Shown here piece after piece: positions 56,101 through 64,000 of a stretch of DNA of 64,000 nucleotides. Both the position numbers and the translations under genes were made by a program. This stretch comes from Vitrella brassicaformis (Eukaryota; Sar; Vitrellaceae). The DNA is taken from assembly GCA_001179505.1 (NCBI GenBank), contig CDMY01000440.1, forward strand, positions 1 to 64,000, in the 5' to 3' direction. The notes under the pieces were generated by a model. That model saw nothing but the letters and a program-made list of their open reading frames with translations. It did no database searches and was not told where the DNA came from. The first letter of the stretch is position 1. Each line of letters opens with the position of its first letter.

Positions 56101-57791
56101 CACGTCTTACTGCCTCTTCACTGGCTGGCTGGCTGGCCTGTCTGCCTCGAAAAACGACATCACACGCATCCCCTCACTCAGTCACTCAGTCAAGCATGCA
56201 CACTCATGCACACACACACGCACCACACACACTCCTCTCTAGCTCTCTCTGAGCTAGCTCATGGATCGTATTCATGTCCATACCCGCGCGCGGAAAATGT
56301 CATGCGGTGGGTGTCATGGGATGTCATGTCATGTGATGGGGTGTGGTGTGGTGTGATGCCATGGCGAGTGAAGAAGCTGTATGTATGTATGTGTGTACAT
56401 GTGAGTGTATGTACAAACGCTCCCTCCCTCCCTCCCTCTCTCCCTCCCTCCGTCCATGCCTCCGTCCATCCGTCCGTCCGTCCGTCCATCCATCCGGAGA
56501 TGTCTCAGCCAGCCAGCCAGCCTGCCTGCCTGCCGTCGACCACACCACAGCATCTTAAGACCACACCGCCCGCTACTACAGCATCAGCCATAGATACACG
56601 GGCAGAATACATAACATACACACAGCTGTCTGTCTGTCTGCCTGTCTGTCTGTACATACGTCGTATTATAAAATATACAGACAACAAAAATACATATGGG
56701 TGTGCGCGTGCGTGTGATGTGGGTGAAAGGGACAGGGAGGGGGGCGAGGGGGGGGAGGGGGAGGGGTAGGAGGGGTGCGAGGGCAGACACAGCCATCCAG
56801 CGACACAGCCAGCCAGCCAGCCAGCCAGCCAACACGATCAGACAAGCGGATGAACACTCTGACTCTCTCTCTCGCTCTCTCGCGGTGTGTGACTGTACAG
56901 TGTGTCAGGACAAGACAAGCTGCTCCCGCAGTGACTCGCTCCAGGCGTCGAACTCAGCCCACACGTAAGCCAGCCACTCGACAAGCCACGNNNNNNNNNN
57001 NNNNNNNNNNNNNNNNNNNNNNNNNNNNNNNNNNNNNNNNNNNNNNNNNNNNNNNNNNNNNNNNNNNNNNNNNNNNNNNNNNNNNNNNNNNNNNNNNNNN
57101 NNNNNNNNNNNNNNNNNNNNNNNNNNNNNNNNNNNNNNNNNNNNNNNNNNNNNNNNNNNNNNNNNNNNNNNNNNNNNNNNNNNNNNNNNNNNNNNNNNNN
57201 NNNNNNNNNNNNNNNNNNNNNNNNNNNNNNNNNNNNNNNNNNNNNNNNNNNNNNNNNNNNNNNNNNNNNNNNNNNNNNNNNNNNNNNNNNCCCCTCGCCC
57301 CCCTCGCCCGTCTCGCCTGCCTCGGATGTCGTGCTGCTACACGTGCCGTCACTGAGGCTGGCTGATGACGCTGATGCGGATGCGCTAGTGCTGGTGCTAG
57401 TGATGCTCTGCCTGCTCTCTCTGGTGGCCCTGTCTTTCACGTCAACAACGTCACAGCACACCTCACCACCATCCCATGCATCACCGCTACTGCTGCTAGT
57501 GCTGCAGTCAGTCACTGTACCGTTGGTGGTATAGTAGGGCGCGAACCGACGACCTTGGCCTCCTCCTTGCCCACCGCCGCCGCCGCCGCCTCCCCCAGCT
57601 CCGTAGCCGCTGTAGCCGCCGTCCCCCTGCTGAGGGGGTCCTCCCGAGTGGCGTGCGGGGTTGCCGTAGACCCCCTTGCGACGCATAGGGCCGTAGTGCT
57701 GCATGTCGGCAGGCGTCCGGCCGGTCTCAGCAGCCACCAGGTCGTCCAGGCTCATCCCCAGCTTCCTGTCCAGCTCCCTCTGGTCAGTCAT
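53163..57791 (-). CDS. RNA-binding protein: UAP56-binding-like motif + two RRMs (ALY/REF-like)
   Basis: Exon 1 (57521-57791) encodes MTDQRELDRKLGMSLDDLVA, where K-L-G-M-S-L-D-D-L resembles the UAP56-binding motif of ALY/REF mRNA-export adaptors, then a Gly-rich stretch ending RRFAPYYTTN. Its donor phase fits the acceptor at 54891, implying a 2.6-kb intron (54892-57520) with an assembly gap. RRM1: GTRLWVQHVPNTATPAEFAE, MAQVGRVVRAEIVTSQKGMP, ICEYETVEEAERAVRELNNQ, KLYIRE. A Pro/Gln/Ala-rich linker follows. RRM2: GRQILIKDV, PVELSIEEIVTAFAQCGDVE, GKVQVRFAKPEAAQSAV, GGDLNGKTITVMKD. It probably acts in nuclear mRNA packaging or export (inference). The paralogue starts 198 bp away at 57989 on the other strand. 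The RRM exons are certain; the link to exon 1 rests on phase and on the paralogue's structure. Confidence 0.75.
54892..57520 (-). other. Unusually long predicted intron / repeat-rich region
   Basis: 2.6 kb of mostly microsatellite sequence (CA, GACA, CATCA, TCTC and CCAG repeats) with one AGCTCGCA at 55856-55863. No exon was recognised. It is about 20 times longer than the typical intron here. It could instead be an intergenic region if exon 1 belongs to a separate gene. Confidence 0.45.
56991..57290. other. Assembly gap of 300 N
   Basis: A run of N of the same round length as the gap at 13857, probably a placeholder. It lies inside the predicted long intron. Confidence 0.95.
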
Positions 57792-57893
57792 CACGCCTTC
57801 AGCCACAGACGAGCACGCTACTCGCACCTCAGTGCTTCTCCTCCAGTGGAGGCTCCTCGTGGACATCGGTTTCACGCGATGCCCGACACCACG

Positions 57894-57901
57894 AGCTCGC
57901 A
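57894..57901. promoter_or_regulatory. AGCTCGCA motif in divergent promoter
   Basis: Lies within CGAGCTCGCA in the 197-bp gap between the divergent RRM paralogues (57791 and 57989). Same octamer as at 7952, 19314 and 45964. Confidence 0.5.
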
Positions 57902-57988
57902 ATCAGAGGAAGCGGGCCGAAGGAGAGGAGGAGCCTTCCTGGGGTCTGAATCCCTGGTTCCATCCCCTGCAGGGCAGAAAGTGTCAAG

Positions 57989-60110
57989 ATGGATGTGGAG
58001 AAGAAGCTGGAGCTGTCGCTTGACGACCTGATAGCCAAGGAGGGCCGAGGGAGAGGGCGAGGGCGAGGCGGCTCGCGAGGCGGCATGGTCGGTGGTGGGA
58101 GGGGCAGTGGATCTGGCGGCAGGGGTGGTGGTGGAGGTGGTGGCGGCAGTGCGATGGACGTCGACATGACCGGCGGCGGATATGGGCCGCAGAGGAGAAG
58201 CAGGGGAGGAGGAGGCAGACAGAGCGACAGATTCTCCCCCTACCAGAACGGTTCGTGCGCACACAAACGGTGAACGAACAGGCAAACAGCATTGTGTGTG
58301 TATGTGTGATGCCTGGTTGAGTGGGTGCAGGTGTCGTGCGTGGCTCAGGAGGGCGGGGCGGTCGAGGCGGCGGTCGAGGTGGCGGCTTCGCGAGCCAGTC
58401 GCAGGCGCACAGCTTCCAGAATGGCGTGGTGCCCGACCGGCTCCTGACGTCGAGTGTGTTCGTGTCGAACGTGCCGCAGTGCAAGGCTGGCGACCTCCGC
58501 AAACACATGGCATCCGTCGGCACCGTCGCAAACGTCAACATGCTCTACTCCAGCGGCGGACAGTTCATCGGCAGCGCGTAAACGACCCACACACACATAC
58601 AAGAGTGGCTGGCATCATGGTGGTTGTGGAGTATTCTTGTGTCATGGTGGGTGTGTGGTTCAGTGTCGTTGACTACGCGACCTTTTCCGACGCGAAGCGA
58701 GCGATCGGTGAACTGAACGGCACCACATTCAGAGGAAGCACCCTCGCCGTGCGGGAGGTAAGGAGGCCAACGTCATCGGTTAACCAATCTGCCCCCCTCC
58801 CTCTGTCTCTCTCTCGGTGTATGTGTGTGTGTGTCGCGGCCTGTGTCATCAGAACAACCCCGACAAGGACAGGACGTTCCACACTGCCCCCATGGTGGCC
58901 GGCGGCGCCCCCCCTGCCCTCCGAGGCGGCCGTGGCGGCATGGGCGGCCCCCCCGGCGGCATGCAGCGCCAGTTCCCCGCGCCACACATCTACCCCGCAC
59001 CAGCCGGACCGCAGAACGTCAACATCGGCGACAGACAAGTGCTCATCTCGGGGGTGAGCGACCGAGCCGAGCGAGCCACGGGGGAGGGAGGGAGGGGGGG
59101 GCCATGGGCATGGGCAGCGGGGAACGGAACGGGCCTTTGTGTGCATGGCATGTGTGTCGCGTGTGTGTGCGTTGTGTCGACCAGATCCAGGGAGTGGTGT
59201 CATGGCAGGATGTGAAGGACGCCTTCAAGACAGCTGGTGAGGACTATGTATGGGACGACAGACACGACGGGCGGGGCGCCGGCCGACACGACGGCTGCTC
59301 TGCCGTGCGTGCTGCCCTCAGTGTTGACATTCGTGGGGACAGAATGATAAATATGATACGAAGGATAGCTTGCTTGATTAGATCAGTGCATAAATAGCTA
59401 GACGATTTGTGCGCTGGTGGATGGATGGATGGCTGGGTGGGATGGATGGGATGTGTGGGTGGAGGGATGGGTGTGATGGTCGGGGGCATGTTGGTTGGTT
59501 GGTTGGCTGGGTCGGTGTGTAGGTGAAGTGGAGTTCGCGGACATCCTCAAGGACAGCTGGGTCAGCTCAGCCACCACACACAACACACACACACAACACA
59601 CACACACACACACAGCACAGACACACAATGCTCCCTCTCTGTGTGCCTGTTGATCAATCAGGGTCAGCCGACGGGCAAGGCGATTGTGCGCTACCGAAAT
59701 GCAGCCGACGCACACCGGGCTGTCAGTAAGTGCAGCAAACTCACAACACGACACACCACACCACGGGCAGACAGGCCGTTCCTCCGTGTCTAATTCCGTC
59801 CATTTGGGCCCCCCCGTGGCCGTCGACGGTTTCGCTCTCGGAGGATACCGACACACCACACACCCCGCCCCCACCAGACTGGTCTCTGTGTGCGGAGAGA
59901 GATGAGAGAGAGGGCCCGGTGTGCACAGACCAGATCAGACCAGATCAGATGCCGTGTGTGCTGGTGTCCGTGCGGCCCGGCCGGGAGGCTGTAGTGTGCA
60001 ATCATCCGTGTCTTCTTTTGTCTGTCTTGTGTTGTACTGTGTGTGCAGATGAGTACAACGGGGGTCAGCTGAACAACAGGGCCATCCAGGTGCAGATCGA
60101 CAGAGTGTGA
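57989..60110 (+). CDS. RNA-binding protein: UAP56-binding-like motif + RGG + two RRMs (ALY/REF-like)
   Basis: Exon 1 starts at 57989 with MDVEKKLELSLDDLIAKEGR; K-L-E-L-S-L-D-D-L-I is a UAP56-binding-like motif. RGG/GGR-rich sequence follows, ending DRFSPYQN at a phase-1 donor, the same layout as the minus-strand paralogue. RRM1: SSVFVSNVPQCKAGDLRKHM, VANVNMLYSSGGQFIGSA, VVDYATFSDAKRAIGELNGT, GSTLAVRE. The linker has GGRGGMGGPPGGMQRQF. RRM2 is spread over several tiny exons: QVLISG, IQGVVSWQDVKDAFKTAG, EVEFADILKDSW, GQPTGKAIVRYRNAADAHRA, DEYNGGQLNNRAIQVQIDRV, with the stop at 60108-60110. It is likely an mRNA-export or mRNP-packaging adaptor (inference). The order UBM-like motif, Gly/Arg region, RRM, linker, RRM is shared with its neighbour. 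Confidence 0.85.
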
Positions 60111-61727
60111 CTGACGCCTCTGAACGACCGACGGACCGACAGAGCGAGGAGACGGAGGACTCATCAAGACAGAGACGGACAGACAGAGGCGCACAGAAAG
60201 GCCGTATGTTGGTGTAAGTGTGATCCCGCCCTCCCACTGGAGCGAGTGTGGTACGTGCCATCCCACAGACTGACGTGAGGGGGAGGGAGGTGTGTGCGGT
60301 GGTGAGAGCGTGGTGAGTGAGTGAGTGATTGATTGATTGCTACGAGTGAGTCTTTTAATTTCCACCTGCTGGCTGGCTGCCGGCTGGCTGTCACTGGACG
60401 GACGGCACATGCAGCACAGAAAGATTAGGGTGTGAGAGTGAGGGTGAGAGTGAGAGATTGCCCTGCCTGCATCAGACAAACCTTCACGTCTGCCTCTGTC
60501 TGCCTGCCTGCGTCATCGCACTGCGGGTATCGGTTTAGGCTGTGTGGGTGCGCATGGAATTGATAATTAGCCGTGATGGTATGTATGTTGGTCGACACGG
60601 TGAGGGGGTTGATGACAAAACATCTATCCATCCAGCGAACCATCCGTCCATCGTCGGCCGTCTCCACGATGCATCTAGGTCAGTCAGGTGGTCTTCACGC
60701 TCACACTCAACTATCTACACACCCATACACACACACACACACACATACATACATACATAATGTATCCAACCAGCTGCGGAGAAAACGATCCCAATATGAA
60801 AGCAGTGAGTGAGTGAGTGAGCCCCTCACGAACGAACCAACGACCCATCCATCCATCCAATGGCATCCAGGCATCCGTGAGATGAGTGAGGCAGGTGCGA
60901 CAGACGTAGTATACACATCAATCACATGACATGACAGGACATGACATGACATGACAGCTGCTCTCGCTGGCTTGAGCAAACTTCCCCGCTCGCTTGCTCA
61001 ATTACATACCCACCATACCACGACAGACACACAAATGCTCTCTCACTCACAGATGCACACCCCGTGCCAGTGGATGGACCGGCCCAGTGATGGATACTCG
61101 GGCTGATGCCAGGCGGCGAACGTCAGCCTCCCAGGGCCATTGAGAAGCCCTGCGGACTGGCGTTGCCGCCCAAGATCGCACCCAACCTCACGGACCGACC
61201 TTCCTCCTTTCAACACAACAACAAGAGCTGCACTCACTCACTCACTCGCGTATTCAGAACCCATCAACCAATAAAAGCTCGCACAACGAGGCATGCAAGC
61301 GCTGCCTCGTCGAGCCTGTCTCGGCGGCCATCCTATGACGCACCTTCACACAAGGCCCCAAACTGACATGCTCAAGCCTGGGACGGCTGAGCGGGTATGT
61401 CAGCGAGGCGGCCTGTGTGGCAGGTGCGTCAATGTCCAGCGCCCGAGCCAGGCCGAGAAGCGGCGTCAATCAACTCAACAACAGTGCGCTCATACATAAG
61501 GTACAGACGACCTTTGTGTCTCTCGCTGCATCAGTGTGCGGCTCATGCTGACCGCCTCGCTGTCTGTCTGTCTGTCTGCCTACCCCCTCTCTTTCTTTCC
61601 CTCTCTCTCCCTCTCTCTCTCTCCGGCGACTACGCAGCTAGCCACTCGTCTGCTATCCTCTCGGCAGCCACCTACCCACCACACACCCCACAATCACTCG
61701 CCCAGCTCGTGGCCGGGGCAGCGTTGG
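60111..61727. other. Intergenic, convergent 3' ends, no gene seen
   Basis: About 1.6 kb with GTGA, CA, GCTG and CATGA repeats (60310-60335, 60727-60757, 60368-60390, 60923-60956). No frame with family motifs was recognised on either strand. Confidence 0.55.
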
Positions 61728-63638
61728 TCAGCCGCTGGCAGCGACGGTTGACGCGTCACTGGTCTTCTGTGCGCCGCTGGTGGTTGCGGGTTTGATGAGG
61801 CCCTCCCTCTCGGCCTCGTCGACGCTTTTGACCTTCTCGATGGCCGGCAGGAAACACTGCTTGATGTGGCGCTCCTGCACACACACACACACACACGCAC
61901 ACACACGCACACACACACACACACACGGGGATACGCTCGTGGTGTTGTGTTGTGTTGTGTGGGGGGTGTATGGTGGGGCTGGGTGACCTCGTTTTTGAAT
62001 CGTTCGATGATGGTTGGCGAGTGGAGCATCCTGCGGTTGTTGAAGAAGGCCACGTCGTTGGGCTTCCAGCGCATCACAAAGACGTGCTCAGGCTGCACAC
62101 CTGACACACACACACACACACACACATAGGGTGGAGAAACCCCTGGCTCCACTCCACTCCACTAGCAGCAGCAGCAGCAGCAGCACCCACCTGGTGTGAG
62201 TATCTCGCCCGTCAGCTTGTGTGTCTCTGCCGGCGTCATGGGCCCGTCAGGCCCGATGAAGCGATACAGCGTGTGGTTGCCCGTGTAGATGCTCTTCTTG
62301 CCGTCCTTCGACACGTGCACCAGCTGTGTGCACAAAACACACCACACAACACACAACACACACACCCATCCATCCATCCCCTTTCCCTGTCCCTCTCCCC
62401 TCTCCCACTCACTGGATGCGTGACGTGTCTCTTGGATCGTTCGGTGCCCTCTGCGGCGTGCAGCTGTCTGGTCTCCTCGACGTCGTCGGTGCGGTGTGTG
62501 CCGAACCAGTCGAGCTTCCACCCGTGCACCTGATAGTCGTCCTGCACACACACACGCACACACACACACACACACATGGCGCGTATTGTGAGGCATGTGT
62601 GTGGAGTGAGGTGAGTCGGGTGGCCGCATATATACATAGTATTCGGCCGTCAGCCTGTCGATTTTGGCCTTGACAGCCTCGTCGAGCAGGTCGTAGCACA
62701 CCACCGACGAGGCGAACAACGTCTCGCCGCCCTTCTTGGGGGCTGAATGAATGAATCACTCACGGACACACAACACAAACGTGACGCCACACGCGTGTGT
62801 GTGTTCCATCCAAGTGACTTGACTGACCCTTGATGCAGTGGAGGCAGGACCATATAATGGGCGTCTCGGACCAGGCGATTCCGTCGACATGCCAGGCATA
62901 ACTGACGCACGCGCACAGACAGAGAGGAGGGGTCTGGTGAGCAGCGGCGCCGCATCCCGGCCCGTGCGCACTCACCCTGGGTGGACCACTTTGACGTACT
63001 TCTCCGAAGGCCACACTGAGTTTCGGACCAACGGGTGGTCACTGCACCAAGCCACACACACACACACACACACATGTCAAGGGAGATACGAATCGCGTAT
63101 CGTTGTGTGAGTGAATCGATGCGCACGTGGTATCGAAGTTGTTGCCATGGCCCTTCGCGATGAGCTCCTTGTTGTGCGGCTGCAGGGATGTGATCACATT
63201 GACCTGATCCACTGTCTCGGGGAAATCCTGCACACACACACACACACACACATGCACACAGACAGAAACCACATTACACATGCAGAGAGACCACCTACAT
63301 CTCCCCGCCTGTCGTCTCCGCACTCACCTGCCCATGCACGACGATGACATCATACTTGTCCTGCACACACCACACCACAGACAGACACAGACACAGTCAC
63401 AGTCACAGGCCTGACTGTCTTAAATTCTGCTGGCTGCCTGTTCCACCATGAGGTCTTTGAATGCCTGCATCTGTTGGGCCGACATGTTCTTGAGGTCGAG
63501 GTCCTCGTCCAGCACCTCACACCCAAACCCATGCGGATGCACCTCACGCACTGTCAGACCTCCGACCTGGATGACAGAGGAGGAACCGCCTTCCACCTCG
63601 TCCAGCTTCCTCTTCTTTGCCGTCGAGTCTGTCTCCAT
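61728..63638 (-). CDS. TauD/TfdA-like Fe(II)/2-oxoglutarate dioxygenase
   Basis: Oxidises a small substrate using Fe(II) and 2-oxoglutarate (family knowledge). Exons join as: METDSTAKKRKLDEVEGGSS and VREVHPHGFGCEVLDEDLDL to FKDLM; DKYDVIVVHGQ; DFPETVDQVNVITSLQPHNK then LIAKGHGNNFDTT; DHPLVRNSVWPSEKYVKVVH; YAWHVDGIAWSETPIIWSCL (H-x-D iron ligands); GGETLFASSVVCYDLLDEAV; DDYQVHGWKLDWFGTHRTDD; LVHVSKDGKKSIYTGNHTLY; GVQPEHVFVMRWKPNDVAFF then NNRRMLHSPTIIERFKNE (distal His in R-M-L-H); ERHIKQCFLPAIEKVKSVDE to the stop at 61728. The order and both iron-ligand motifs fit TauD/TfdA; substrate is unknown. An upstream in-frame Met at 63737 would add an Arg/Ser-rich mitochondrial-type leader (MFARSASQARSDCGFRRSPS) but would place the promoter palindrome inside the coding region, so the shorter start is preferred. 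Confidence 0.8.
62165..62185. repeat. CAG trinucleotide repeat in an intron
   Basis: About seven AGC units lie just inside the donor of a dioxygenase intron (minus strand reads GTGGGTGCTGCTGC...). Non-coding in the exon model. Confidence 0.6.
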
Positions 63639-63706
63639 GACGGGGCAAGGACAAGGCGACACGAGCAGAAAGGCTGTGGAAGGAGATCTGCGAAAGCCGC
63701 AATCGC

Positions 63707-63723
63707 TGCGAGCTTGGCTCGCA
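63707..63723. promoter_or_regulatory. Palindrome TGCGAGC-TTG-GCTCGCA in divergent promoter
   Basis: Perfect 7-bp arms with a 3-bp spacer, 23 bp upstream of the plus-strand start (63746) and 69 bp upstream of the minus-strand dioxygenase start (63638). Same motif family as at 45955. Confidence 0.55.
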
Positions 63724-63745
63724 GATCTGGCGAACACTTCTGCGC

Positions 63746-64000
63746 ATGATGTGGCTGTGGACGGCGCTCACCCTGTCTGCCGCTGGCAGCCCAGCACTAT
63801 CCTCAGCTTTCGTGATCTATCACCGCGTCATCGGCTCTTCACGAAGTCGGGCCAAGCCCTGGCTGCAGATGAGGCCGTCAACAGACACTCAGCAGCAGAG
63901 GAGTGCTGAGAGCGATGCGCCAGCACAGCAATCTGCAGTGGACAGAGATGGGAGGAGGAGGCGGCCGACGGAGCCGCCGAGTCAAGACCCGTTCATCCAG
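63746..64000 (+). CDS. 5' end of a gene with a bipartite plastid-type leader (runs off window)
   Basis: An open frame of 85 codons to the window edge, starting MMWLWTALTLSAAGSPALSS. This is a signal peptide with the cleavage region LSSAFVIYHR, then a basic Ser-rich stretch (RVIGSSRSRAKPWLQMRPST) and a hydrophilic Gln/Arg/Pro-rich part (RDGRRRRPTEPPSQDPFIQ). A Phe just after the cleavage site, followed by a positively charged transit-like segment, is typical of nuclear-encoded proteins imported into red-lineage complex plastids (the ASAFAP-type motif). A simple secreted protein remains possible. The mature protein is outside the window. It shares a 107-bp divergent promoter with the dioxygenase gene. 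Confidence 0.55.
   Translation, partial: MMWLWTALTLSAAGSPALSSAFVIYHRVIGSSRSRAKPWLQMRPSTDTQQQRSAESDAPAQQSAVDRDGRRRRPTEPPSQDPFIQ

Noticed and set aside
55840-56900. CRISPR-like or tandem-array appearance of short repeats
   Set aside because: They are simple microsatellites without spacers of constant length, in a eukaryotic intronic or intergenic setting.
1-64000. tRNA, rRNA or transposon (reverse transcriptase, transposase) genes
   Set aside because: I looked for conserved motifs and cloverleaf-like stretches by eye and saw none I could support. A covariance-model and HMM search would settle it.

Overview
This window is nuclear DNA from a GC-rich, intron-dense protist. The best fit is a chromerid-type photosynthetic alveolate (Vitrella-like). 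Three things point there: an alveolin gene (cortical alveolar cytoskeleton), short TTTAGGG telomere-type tracts, and a gene start at the right edge that looks like a complex-plastid bipartite leader. The species is inferred; no marker gene proves it. Most introns are about 60-150 nt, start GT (sometimes GC), end AG, and are full of CA repeats near the donor and TG/CTGT repeats near the acceptor. Exons below were joined by eye from reading frame, splice sites and family motifs, so small exons may be missed or misplaced.

Left third (1-17 kb): a duplicated array. The unit appears to be [minus-strand member of an unrecognised gene family] + [head-to-head alveolin gene] + [3' spacer]. Unit 1 has a broken family copy (1-1013), an intact alveolin (1178-4121) and a spacer. 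Unit 2 has an intact family copy (6075-7865), a decayed and scrambled alveolin-like segment mixed with a family 3' fragment and a metacaspase-like remnant (8181-10.9 kb), and a duplicated spacer (11.49-12.39 kb). Two more family copies (12386-13856 and 14157-15536) flank a 300-N gap inside a tandem duplication. A divergent single-exon relative (15858-17030) follows. Another copy with a one-base deletion lies at 41717-43471.

Middle (17-46 kb): a family III CoA-transferase (minus), a 14-kb gene for a giant polycystin-1-like REJ-GAIN/GPS membrane protein (plus), TFIID subunit TAF7 (minus), an ABC half transporter (plus), a coiled-coil protein with an in-frame stop (minus), the family copy (plus), and a J-domain protein with an ExoX-like C-terminal module (minus).

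Right (46-64 kb): a class 3 lipase with a long N-terminal region (plus), a TspO/MBR-like membrane protein (plus), two divergently transcribed paralogous RNA-binding proteins with N-terminal UAP56-binding-like motifs and two RRMs, a TauD/TfdA-like dioxygenase (minus), and the start of a gene with a signal-peptide/transit-like leader (plus).

Genes are strongly arranged as head-to-head pairs about 110-400 bp apart. Seven of nine such intergenic gaps contain the octamer AGCTCGCA or a near-match, sometimes as the palindrome TGCGAGCT-A-AGCTCGCA. This is the best candidate in the window for an undescribed regulatory element.
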